Shown here piece by piece: positions 1 through 8,500 of a stretch of 64,000 nt of DNA. Every line of letters starts with the position of its first letter. Position 1 is the first letter of the stretch. The notes below the pieces were generated by a model. That model had not been told where the DNA came from and did no database searches. It saw only the letters and a list, made by a program, of their open reading frames with translations. The DNA lies in the NCBI GenBank assembly GCA_028688225.1, contig JAQTYQ010000001.1, forward strand, positions 262,888-326,887. Reading direction: 5' to 3'. Position numbers and translations under genes: made by a program. Source of the DNA: Opitutaceae bacterium. Lineage in GTDB: Bacteria > Verrucomicrobiota > Verrucomicrobiia > Opitutales > Opitutaceae.

Positions 1-1326
1 GGGCCACAGTGCAATCACGCCGTGCTCCTCCGCAAGTGCTGCGATATTCTCGGCACCTTGTAGGTCGGTCATTTCCATGCCTTCAAGATAGGGTCTGACC
101 GGCGCATTGACAGGAGGAAGCAGAACGATCACGGGCCGCTTGTTGAGCAAATCTTTCTCCCGGGCGAATATCCGGTAATATTGCGTGGTGCCGTCAATTT
201 CAGACCGATACTCCGCAAGTCGAATGCTGCCGGGTTTGTATTTTCTCAGCAAAGCTTGCACGGTTGAGCAATCTGGATGGGCAACACCCATGATCAGGCT
301 GAGCATGAGCTTTCGCGCCCACCAACGCTCCCGGCCAGGGATAAACTCCGGGCGTAGCAGATGGTTCGCTCGTTTTTTCCAGCCGCCATTCCTGCCGACT
401 GCGCCTTGACCCTGAAGGGCGTCATCACTGATCCTTGCGATATCCAAACCACCTGTCGCCATCAGAGCTTCCGCATCATCACCGCCCTGCGTCACAAAGC
501 CTAAAAACGGGAGCGCTGGGAGCGTATCGGTCCATGTGACCCGGCCGTCGCTGTCCGCTACCCCATGCGACACTTCGCGTCCCTGAAGATCGCAGAGAGC
601 GACAGCGTCTTTGGCCGGCAGGATTGATTCCAGCCGCACATTGGCCAGATCGTCGACGATCGGAGTATCCGTAAGATGAAAGTTGCGACTGCGAAACGCC
701 GCCCACGCCGCCGGCGCAGAGGCATAAACTTCCACGGAGAGAAGCCACTGATCGGTATTGTGCTCCTCGGGCACCTCTTTCCATGGCTTCGCCTTGCGAC
801 TCAAGATCCGAATCAGGTTTTCGCCGGGCTGCAATTCGATCGGCACGAGGTTTTGGGTGCGGATAAACCCGCGGTTCCCCACCGTCGCAAAGATCAGCCT
901 TTCCCCGTTCCACATCAGAGCCTCATCGACGCAACCAAGACCGATAATCGCACGGCGTGGCTGCGTCGCTTTGATCGCAAAGGAGACCAATAAATCGGAT
1001 CCCGGATCTGCCTGCAAAGTCTGAGCCGGATTCCACAGGTCAAAACCGATCGCCGCCGCCTTGCATAAGGCGGTCTGCCCAGGGTTGGGCAACGCCGGAA
1101 GGGAACGCCGTTCAGCGTCGCTCAGTCTCCAGTGACTTCGACCAATGCAGCCCTTGGGTCGAGGCAACGATATCCCGGATGCGCATTTGTACTGCACAAC
1201 TGCAACCGCGGCTTCCGTTACTTCAATTACTTGATTTTCCGAAGGCGTCTGTATGCTCGGGATCTCCTTGGCTTGGGCTGTGGTCAGAAGAACAACGAAC
1301 GTAATCAACCGCTGCCAACCGGCCAT
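1..1326 (-). CDS. Secreted hydrolase-like protein, 3' end cut by window edge
   Basis: An open frame of 442 codons runs on the minus strand from an ATG at 1326 off the left edge without a stop. The N-terminus has a short basic start (MAGWQRL) and a hydrophobic stretch ending TTAQA, a likely signal peptide. A middle part with beta-rich character (for example LFIATVGNRGF-like strands around residues 140-200) may be a carbohydrate- or jelly-roll-type domain. The last visible part has RPVIVLLPP followed by a helix and EEHGVIALWP, which resembles the first beta strand and following turn of a prolyl-oligopeptidase or esterase-type alpha/beta hydrolase. The catalytic residues would lie beyond the edge, so the enzyme call is inference. 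It lies 72 bases downstream of the YD-type gene on the same strand and is probably co-transcribed with it. Confidence 0.6.
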   Translation of the reverse strand, partial: MAGWQRLITFVVLLTTAQAKEIPSIQTPSENQVIEVTEAAVAVVQYKCASGISLPRPKGCIGRSHWRLSDAERRSLPALPNPGQTALCKAAAIGFDLWNPAQTLQADPGSDLLVSFAIKATQPRRAIIGLGCVDEALMWNGERLIFATVGNRGFIRTQNLVPIELQPGENLIRILSRKAKPWKEVPEEHNTDQWLLSVEVYASAPAAWAAFRSRNFHLTDTPIVDDLANVRLESILPAKDAVALCDLQGREVSHGVADSDGRVTWTDTLPALPFLGFVTQGGDDAEALMATGGLDIARISDDALQGQGAVGRNGGWKKRANHLLRPEFIPGRERWWARKLMLSLIMGVAHPDCSTVQALLRKYKPGSIRLAEYRSEIDGTTQYYRIFAREKDLLNKRPVIVLLPPVNAPVRPYLEGMEMTDLQGAENIAALAEEHGVIALWP

Positions 1327-1398
1327 CCGGCCAGACAATGCGGCTGTGCTCGCGAGTTCTCGGGTTCCACTGCGAATAGTTGGCGACATAACGAAGTA

Positions 1399-2610
1399 TT
1401 ACTGGTTTGTCGGCGTCATGTGGGCGCCAATTTCCTGCAGCGACATCAGCCGCCCTGTCTCATCATAGCTTAAAGTGCGCTCAGGTGAGCCCTCTCGCTT
1501 GATCGCGACCACTTGGTCGTGGTCGTCATAGAGATATTCCTCCAGCACCTCGCCCCGCCCGCTCTCGATCCGATCGAGTCCTCCGACTCCAAAGGAGGAT
1601 CGATGAAACTGCACCACGAGGACTTCGTCCCCGACATGCTGCTCCATGCGACGACGGGGCGGGTTGAAAAAGGTGACGGTTTCTGTTCCAGTCAGCTTCT
1701 CCCGCCGGCGGATCTCGAAACCTTTTGGACTGAGTTCGTAAAGATACATGGACGCATTGTCCGAAGCCAGATGCACGGGAGCGGCCCACAGAGAATCAGC
1801 GCGCGCATAACCGGGATTTTCTGCCCAGGTGAAACGGCGCTGAGTTTTTCCACCTTCCACCACTTCGTTGAGCAAACCGTCGTGATAGGCAAACGTCACC
1901 ATCTGGCCGTCCTGACGATGCCATGCGCACAGTTCGCCAGCCTCGCTCCATTCAAACCGCTGGGGGGGCTGGGCGCCGATCACCAGGGAGACGAGTCGCG
2001 CCGCGGCATCATAGTCGGCACGGAGAAGCGGTGCACCGCCCGTGGACGGATCGCCCTGATTGATTTCGCGCAGCAGTCCTCCTTGCATAATGAACGACAG
2101 CTTCCCTAATACCGGATGCTCGCCGCTGATGAGTACACCCCGCTCGTAGCGCCATTCCCGGCCATCCAAAGAGCGGATTTCGTAGTCGCCCGGAGTCGTC
2201 TCCCGGATGCGCCAGCGCGCCGCGCCTGCTTCACTGAGTGCGTGTCCAATCTTTGCGCGCTCGAACCGAACCACGGACCCGATCAAGGGCTGCCAACGCA
2301 GATGTTCGCGGCCGGCCGGCGCCAGCAAACTTTCTAGTCCGTCGAAACGCCACGCGCTGTGCGGCTGGCCATAGGCATCCGTTTCGATTCGGTGCTCCAG
2401 CGTCCAGCGAATTCCCAACGGTTTGAGTTCGTCGGATTCGCCCAAAGTGTAACTGAGTTGGAGCGTGCCATCGACGCCCATATTGCCGATTCCAGTCTCG
2501 ATACGTTTCCAATTGGGTGATTCCCACGGCGCCACCTCTTTTTCCCCGGCCTTCGCCAACGCCACGATCACCACGAAAACCGCAACCCAATATCGTAATA
2601 GCGCTTTCAT
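1399..2610 (-). CDS. Secreted YD-repeat-like protein
   Basis: The 403-residue product starts with a signal peptide (hydrophobic VAVFVVIVALAKA). The rest is beta-rich with loosely RHS/YD-like strands such as LRADYDAAARLVSL, FAYHDGLLNEV and, near the C-terminus, LEEYLYDDHDQVVAIK and LSYDETGRLMSL. These fit the YxxxGRL pattern of YD repeats, but no RHS core or C-terminal toxin domain follows. Its ATG overlaps the stop of the upstream membrane protein by four bases, so translation is probably coupled. The role is unknown; it may be an extracellular scaffold or a short relative of the large RHS protein at 5565-9878. Confidence 0.65.
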   Translation of the reverse strand: MKALLRYWVAVFVVIVALAKAGEKEVAPWESPNWKRIETGIGNMGVDGTLQLSYTLGESDELKPLGIRWTLEHRIETDAYGQPHSAWRFDGLESLLAPAGREHLRWQPLIGSVVRFERAKIGHALSEAGAARWRIRETTPGDYEIRSLDGREWRYERGVLISGEHPVLGKLSFIMQGGLLREINQGDPSTGGAPLLRADYDAAARLVSLVIGAQPPQRFEWSEAGELCAWHRQDGQMVTFAYHDGLLNEVVEGGKTQRRFTWAENPGYARADSLWAAPVHLASDNASMYLYELSPKGFEIRRREKLTGTETVTFFNPPRRRMEQHVGDEVLVVQFHRSSFGVGGLDRIESGRGEVLEEYLYDDHDQVVAIKREGSPERTLSYDETGRLMSLQEIGAHMTPTNQ

Positions 2611-4097
2611 CGGCTTGCCTGCCGTTCGCTGGCCTCATGCATCACTGCGGGCCACGCCGCGCGAATATCCGTTCCCATGCCGGGCGAGACGACGATCCGC
2701 GCCCCGCAGCCTTGTGCCCACAGGCGCCAAGCCGCATTCAAGCCGACTTCGTCGATTTCTGGCAAAATCACTGCAAGATTGGGATACACATTGCACGACG
2801 TTGTCACGGCAGCGTCGGGCGTCCGTCCCATCGGATGCACCAGGAAGATTTGCCCAGTCCCCAAAACGCCGTCGCGTCCTAGCCGCTCCATTTGCCGGCC
2901 AAAAAGTATCACCGGCGTCGTAGAGGTCGACAAGATAGCTGGACTTGCCTCGAATGGCGAATGAACGACTACCCGCCCCGGAGTTCCGGGCATTCCGAGC
3001 CAGCGTCGAATTTCCTTACCAGGGGTCCGTCCCAAGACATCCGTATCGGGCCACACATGCCACGTTTCAGTGGCTGGTCTCTTTGGGGACACAAGCACCA
3101 CTTCGTCGCCTTGTGGCTCGATCCGTAAGGCGCATTGTTTGTTCCAGTGTATTCCGGCCAACCAGAGCAGCGATGCTCCGGCTGTTCCAGCAACAACCCC
3201 TGAAATCAAGGCCAGCCACCAGCGGCGGTCGCGGCGCCATACGGTTGCCGTCACGACCACCAGGACTGAGGCAACCGGGACGATCCAGAGCTTCGGTTCT
3301 ATCCAAAGCGTGCTGAAGACATTGGCCACAGCCCAAGCGATCAGCGAGGCTCCAGCCGCCGCCGCAATAACGTCGCCCTCGTGTAGGAGCCTGCTTGCAA
3401 GCGATCGATCCTTCGCGTCTGGCTTGGTTCCCCTCGCCGTTCTCCACGCCCAAATCAACAAAGCCGTCAGAATCGCAATCACCGCCCCTAACACCGGTAG
3501 TCCATACTCCACGCCCACGTGCAGGTAGCTGTTGACCATCGTGGCGTAACCTTCGGTACGGTTCATATCCTGGAACCAGTTCATGTACGCCCGACCGGAT
3601 TCGCCTGCACCCCAGCCACGCCAGGGCGAAGCTGCTACCATTTGCAGTCCACCATGCCACAACTCCAGTCGGTTATTCACTGCGCCGTCTTCCGCGATGG
3701 CGCTCGGCTGCAGCCGGTTGGCGAAGCCTGTGCCCGCCGCGCAAGCTGTCACGAGCAACAGTCGCAGCGTCCATGCCCGCCACGATGCGACCATTTGCCG
3801 CCATCCCAGCGCCGCCGCATAGAAAGCCGCTCCGGTGGCGAACGCCACCAAAGCGCCGCGCGAGTAGGTCTTCGTCAGTAGAAAATAGCCGACCGTTTCG
3901 ATACCCAGTCCTACTCCCATCGCGACGGTTGCGTCTCTTCCGCTTCCCCTCTTCCGCCTCCTGCCTCCGATCATCCAGCACCACGGCAGGAGTGTGGCCA
4001 GAAAGGCGCCTGCATAGTTAGGCGTCGCCCAGCCGATATTCCAGCGCTGCATTCCGTTATAGATAAAATCTCCTTCCAAAATCATTGGCTTTCGCAC
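2607..4097 (-). CDS. O-antigen ligase/polymerase-like membrane protein
   Basis: 496 residues. The N-terminal half has multiple hydrophobic segments and an O-antigen ligase (Wzy/WaaL-type) pattern: RWNIGWATPNYAGA near the start, then TKTYSRGALVAF and a periplasmic-loop-like NRLELWHGGLQMVAASPWRGWGAG. Family members transfer or polymerise glycans on undecaprenyl carriers in the inner membrane. The C-terminal third after about residue 310 is soluble and unusual for the family, and I do not recognise it. The frame crosses a 26-base REP-like segment at 3381-3406, which encodes the stretch around KDRSLASRLLHEGD. The start at 4097 is the only long choice, but part of the first transmembrane region may lie upstream. 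Downstream gene overlaps by four bases. Confidence 0.6.
   Translation of the reverse strand: MRKPMILEGDFIYNGMQRWNIGWATPNYAGAFLATLLPWCWMIGGRRRKRGSGRDATVAMGVGLGIETVGYFLLTKTYSRGALVAFATGAAFYAAALGWRQMVASWRAWTLRLLLVTACAAGTGFANRLQPSAIAEDGAVNNRLELWHGGLQMVAASPWRGWGAGESGRAYMNWFQDMNRTEGYATMVNSYLHVGVEYGLPVLGAVIAILTALLIWAWRTARGTKPDAKDRSLASRLLHEGDVIAAAAGASLIAWAVANVFSTLWIEPKLWIVPVASVLVVVTATVWRRDRRWWLALISGVVAGTAGASLLWLAGIHWNKQCALRIEPQGDEVVLVSPKRPATETWHVWPDTDVLGRTPGKEIRRWLGMPGTPGRVVVHSPFEASPAILSTSTTPVILFGRQMERLGRDGVLGTGQIFLVHPMGRTPDAAVTTSCNVYPNLAVILPEIDEVGLNAAWRLWAQGCGARIVVSPGMGTDIRAAWPAVMHEASERQASR
3381..3406. repeat. REP half inside a coding gene (GTAGGAGC family)
   Basis: This segment matches 63307-63332 in 25 of 26 positions. 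It has GTAG at 3383-3386 followed by a GCCTGC-TT-GCAAGC stem with one mismatch. It sits in frame inside the O-antigen-ligase-like gene. Confidence 0.65.
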
Positions 4098-4287
4098 GGT
4101 TTGGTGCTATCTGACGGGCGCTGCTGCCGTCGTAAGTGTCTTTGCTAACATCCTCGGAGATAGTATTTCCGATTTAAAAGCCTCTTGTCACACTAGTGCG
4201 GTTCTTGGGTTCGTCGTGCACGTAATCGAGTTTGAGGAGGCGATTAGCCTGTCATTCCAGTGAAATCGCCACGGCTATCTCCAAGCT

Positions 4288-4875
4288 TCACGGTGAATTG
4301 CTCTCCGGACTCGAAGATCCAGAATGCCGCGATGTTTTCTCAATCCCCGAGTTCGAGCCTGTTCGTTGCAGAAGAATTAGCGACTCGTAGCCTTCCCCCG
4401 GCATTCCGACAATTCTAACCCGATATTCCGGCAGTGGCGTATCATACCAACCAAATATAACGGGATCCCCATCACCAAAGTCCCATATGCCCGGCACACC
4501 AGAAAGACGTCCGCCCTGATAGTACAGTCGGGGACAACTCGGCGTGTATCTGTTAGCTGGGGGGAATATACTTGTCCCAGCTTTGATCCGAATACACACC
4601 CAGTAACCCTGCAGTCTTACCCTTTTTGAAAACAGAATCAAGAAATTCTCTGTTCGACTACGATGCTCGATCCAAGCCTCCACAAATTCCATCCGTCTCC
4701 CGCCGTAGATCACCCAATTCGTGTCGATGCTAAGCTGCTCAACGAAAAGGCCGTTTTTTTCGGATTCTGCAACTGAAGCGGATGGAATCGCATTGAAAGC
4801 GTCGTCCGCAAATAAGGGAACAATCCCGGCGCCGGCGAGCAGAGCCACGCACAGAACAAAGCAACGCGCATTCAT
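4288..4875 (-). CDS. Secreted protein of unknown function, paralogue 2
   Basis: 195 residues with a clear signal peptide (MNARCFVLCVALLAGAG...FADD). It is a close paralogue of the gene immediately upstream (4878-5447): shared blocks include NWVIYGG, FVEAWIEH, GYWVCIRIK, DFGDGDPV, YDTPLPEYR and MPGEGYE. Its ATG lies two bases after the stop of the paralogue, so the pair looks like a recent tandem duplication read as one unit. The C-terminus is Ser/Pro-rich and differs between copies. I do not recognise the family; the fold is probably a small beta-rich extracellular domain. The pair follows a large secreted RHS gene and may be functionally tied to it, but that is inference from position. Confidence 0.65.
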   Translation of the reverse strand: MNARCFVLCVALLAGAGIVPLFADDAFNAIPSASVAESEKNGLFVEQLSIDTNWVIYGGRRMEFVEAWIEHRSRTENFLILFSKRVRLQGYWVCIRIKAGTSIFPPANRYTPSCPRLYYQGGRLSGVPGIWDFGDGDPVIFGWYDTPLPEYRVRIVGMPGEGYESLILLQRTGSNSGIEKTSRHSGSSSPESNSP

Positions 4876-4877
4876 AG

Positions 4878-5447
4878 TTATTCCCTTTCCGGACCCGAAG
4901 GTCCGGATTGCTCCGCAGTTTTCTCAATCGCCGTGTTCGAGCCTGTTCGCTTCAGTACAACCAGCGGCTCGTAGCCCTCCCCGGGCATTCTGATAGTCCT
5001 AAACCGATATTCCGGCAGCGGCGTATCATACCTGCCAAATGCAACGGGATCCCCATCGCCAAAGTCCCTCACTCCCACAGTACCACCAATCCTTCCGCCT
5101 TCACAGTTCAATCGAGGAAACGGCAGATTGTCATGGAATATATTTGTCTCCGATTTGATGCGAATACACACCCAGTAACCTCGCAATCTTACTCTTCTCG
5201 AAAACAGAATCAGGAGGTTCCGCAATTGACTGCTATGCTCGATCCAAGCTTCCACAAATTCGATCCGCTTCCCTTCGTATATCACCCAATTCGGCTCGAT
5301 ACTAAGCCCTTCGACAAAAAGACCACTTTTTTTTGCTTCCGCGATCGAAAGGGTCGGAACGCTGCTGAAAGGGTCGTCCGCGAATAAGGGAGTAATCCCT
5401 GCGCCGGCGATCAGAGCCGCACACAGAGCAAAGCAACGCGCATTCAT
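4878..5447 (-). CDS. Secreted protein of unknown function, paralogue 1
   Basis: 189 residues with a signal peptide (MNARCFALCAALIAGAG...FADD). It shares FVEAWIEH, GYWVCIRIK, DFGDGDPVAFG, YDTPLPEYR and MPGEGYE with the adjacent downstream paralogue. The first residues also resemble the start of the RHS protein 118 bases upstream (MNTRVFFFALALTAGAG), so all three may share an export cassette. No catalytic motif or known domain was recognised. An immunity role for the RHS tail is possible by position, but a cleavable signal would place the product outside the cytoplasm. Confidence 0.65.
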   Translation of the reverse strand: MNARCFALCAALIAGAGITPLFADDPFSSVPTLSIAEAKKSGLFVEGLSIEPNWVIYEGKRIEFVEAWIEHSSQLRNLLILFSRRVRLRGYWVCIRIKSETNIFHDNLPFPRLNCEGGRIGGTVGVRDFGDGDPVAFGRYDTPLPEYRFRTIRMPGEGYEPLVVLKRTGSNTAIEKTAEQSGPSGPERE

Positions 5448-5564
5448 AATGGAAAGAGTTCGATCGCTCTACAGAAAGGGTCCACTTGACAAACCGCTAT
5501 ACAAAGGGTGACAGCAGTCAAAAGCGGATTGGGGTTGATCACCGTCCGAATTCATCGCAATACT

Positions 5565-8500
5565 TTATTCTGGTGCGGGCGGGCACCCAAAGAATATCCA
5601 ATCAAGTATTGTCCAGTCATACACGGCTCTCCAATATCCCAATGAACCTCCGCCGTAATCAGGTTTGTTATTTTGCGTGGACACGGTGTCACCGTCTCCG
5701 CCATCTCCACTTCCACTTCCTGTGCCGATGTTTCCCTGGCTCTGCGCCTGTCCCGCAGTCCCCGTGTGCCAGGTGTTCGGTATTGAACTTGAGCTTCCGT
5801 TTACGCCTATGACTTGCCCCATGGCTGCATCCATATTGACACAGTTGTGGTTAAAGACCGAATAGGACGTATTTCCCCAGCTAGTCGCTACGGTCAGCAT
5901 AGCGGAATCTTGCTCCGCAGTGCTCGAAAATCGATTATAATTCGTATAGGCATTTCCTGGAGATCGGTCGCTGTTTGCGAATGTGAGAGCTTCGTCAAGG
6001 GTTCCGAAGGACCTATTTACCAAATTATCGCTGGCGGTGAACCAGTTGTTACCTGCTCCGTACGACACATAAGTATAGTTTCCAGGGTGGCCCACGATCG
6101 CACCTTCATGCCCAAATCCGAAGACTGCTCCAGGCGCATTTAACGCATAAAGATCCAGCCCGGTCGGGTCTGTATACTTGGTTGGCCGATTGAAGACATA
6201 GCGATAAAAATTGATATCTTTGGCTACCAGCCGCATTGGATCCGTCTGCAAGAAACGCCCCAGCTCAGGAGAATAAACCCGATTTCTGAAATCGTAGAGA
6301 TTCAACTCCGCCAGCCATTCTCGTCCTGTAAACAGCCAGCGATTGCCCGCCAAGCTACTGGCGATTGCTTGGTCGCTTGAGTTAAAGATCTTCACACGAC
6401 CACTCACCGTGTAGCTGTATCGCTCGAAAAAGCGTCCTCCTGCGTCGGTGAGGTACGCTACGTTACCGAGAGCGTCGCGATGCGGATAAAAGACGCCATG
6501 GGGGTTTACCATCAGCACCATCTCGTCCGGCTTCTGTCCGTGGACATACCGAGCAATCTCGGTTCCTTCAGAATCCGTTTCTTCCAAGAGATTCCATTCG
6601 TCATAGTAGTATAATGTGGTAATATCTTTGATGCATCGCCCGATGCAGCGATTCCTGGAATCGTAATAAAATCGAGCGGCGATGTTGTTATTCGCTGCGA
6701 AGATCAGTCGGTTCAGCGCATCGTAGCGATAACGCCAGCTTCCTATCGTGCAAAGGTTGCCACCACGGTCGTAATTCAGCGCAAAGCTGCCAACCTGTAT
6801 ATATTGATTCAATGTATTGGTCGAATAGCGTGTAGTCTGTCCATTTGTTATAGCCTGGATCCGATTGCCAACCGCATCATAGACATAAACTTCCGTCGTT
6901 TCGGCCGGACCTACCGCGTTCCCGTTGAGCACCGCATTGTACGCGGCGCTGGTCACCTGATAAGTCGTGTCGTATTGGTAGCTGTCTTGCGTCGTCCTAA
7001 TGGTGCCGGTGTTGCCAACTGTACGGCTTAATTTGGCTGTTGTTCGATTATCTGCCTCATCGTAAGTATAATCTATCCTCGCGGCTTGATTAGGAATGGA
7101 GGCTAACTCGGTAATGGCCGTCGTTCTATTGTCCGGGTCGTACTTTAGGATGCTTGTTGTTTGGTTTTCACGCAGCGTCGATATTACGTTTCCAGCTGGA
7201 TCGTACTGGTATGTCACGATGGGTGGGGGAGCATTATTACCCGAGATGTCCTGTAATTGGCCTAGTGTGTTGTACCGGTAGTTCAAGGTCGTACCATCAG
7301 GATAGCCCATCGCCTCCAGTTCCCCGCTCTTCGTGTAAGCGTAGGTTACCGTTTGTGGTTTGGGATCAGCTACGCCTCCGGTTACGATGGGCGATAGGTC
7401 CTGAGTCTCCGATATCAGCCGTCCGGCAGGATCGTATCCATAAATGATTTTGCTGAGCCCGTTATCTGCCACCTTAACTCTGCCCACCGCATCATAGGTT
7501 TTTGTCGCCCTTTGGCTGCCGTCACTCCATTCAGATAAAGTTTCGCGGTTAAGGCTGTCGTACGTATAGACACAAACTGCATCAGCCCGGTTGGTGTAAC
7601 TCTTCTTGTTGCCGGCTTCGTCGTATGTCATCGTTTCACGTGACCCATCCGGGTAGATAGCTGCTGTACGATGACCGAGTCGGTCGTACTCAAACCGATA
7701 AGAATTAGCATTGCCGTCGGTCAATGACACGACTCTTCCGGCGTCATCATATTCTCGTCGTGTTACATGACCAGCTGCATCAGTTTTCGCGATTTCACGC
7801 CCTAAAGCGTCATAAGTCCAAAACGTTGATTCCCCTTTAGCATCGCTCTCACTGATTTTCCGACCAGTGGCATCATATGCGTAGGTTTGCTCATAACCAA
7901 CGGCGTTCACTGTTTTGGTACAAAGCCCACACACATCGTAGAAATATTGCACTGTGTCGCCGCGACCATTAGTAAAGCTGATCTGTCGGCCGGCTCCATC
8001 ATATGCGTAGCGTATGGTCGCTGCCTCTTTGGTGCCGGCTGCCACGGTGTGCGCTATTAGTTGGTCTTTGGCGTCATAGGTTGTTTCCATTATATGCCCG
8101 GAAGGCAGGATTAGTCTCACGGGACGGTCCATCGGAGCTGTCCCAGCGCTTGGCGATCCATAGATTAACTGGGTTATGTTTCCTAAAGCATCGGCGGTCG
8201 TGATCAATCGCCCGAACGCATCATAAGCGTAGGTACGCACTGCACCTACGGCATCGATACTCTTGGTCAGAAAGCCAAACTCATCGTAAGCGGATGCTGA
8301 ATTCGAGCCATCGGGATAATCTGTCCTCGTAATCCGTCCGCCTGCGTCGCGGCTGTAACGAACCACATTGCCGCGCGCATCCGTAACGGCCGCGATCCGA
8401 TCTTGAGCATCGTACGATATCAGCGTGCTCGCACCAAGTGGATCAGTGGTCTTGATCAGCAAACCTCGGTCATCATAAGTGCGGACAGTCTCTACTCCGT

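Noticed and set aside
4288..5447. The two small genes after the RHS gene as classical immunity proteins
   Set aside because: They carry signal peptides and are paralogues of each other. Position alone is not enough, so they are annotated as unknown secreted proteins.
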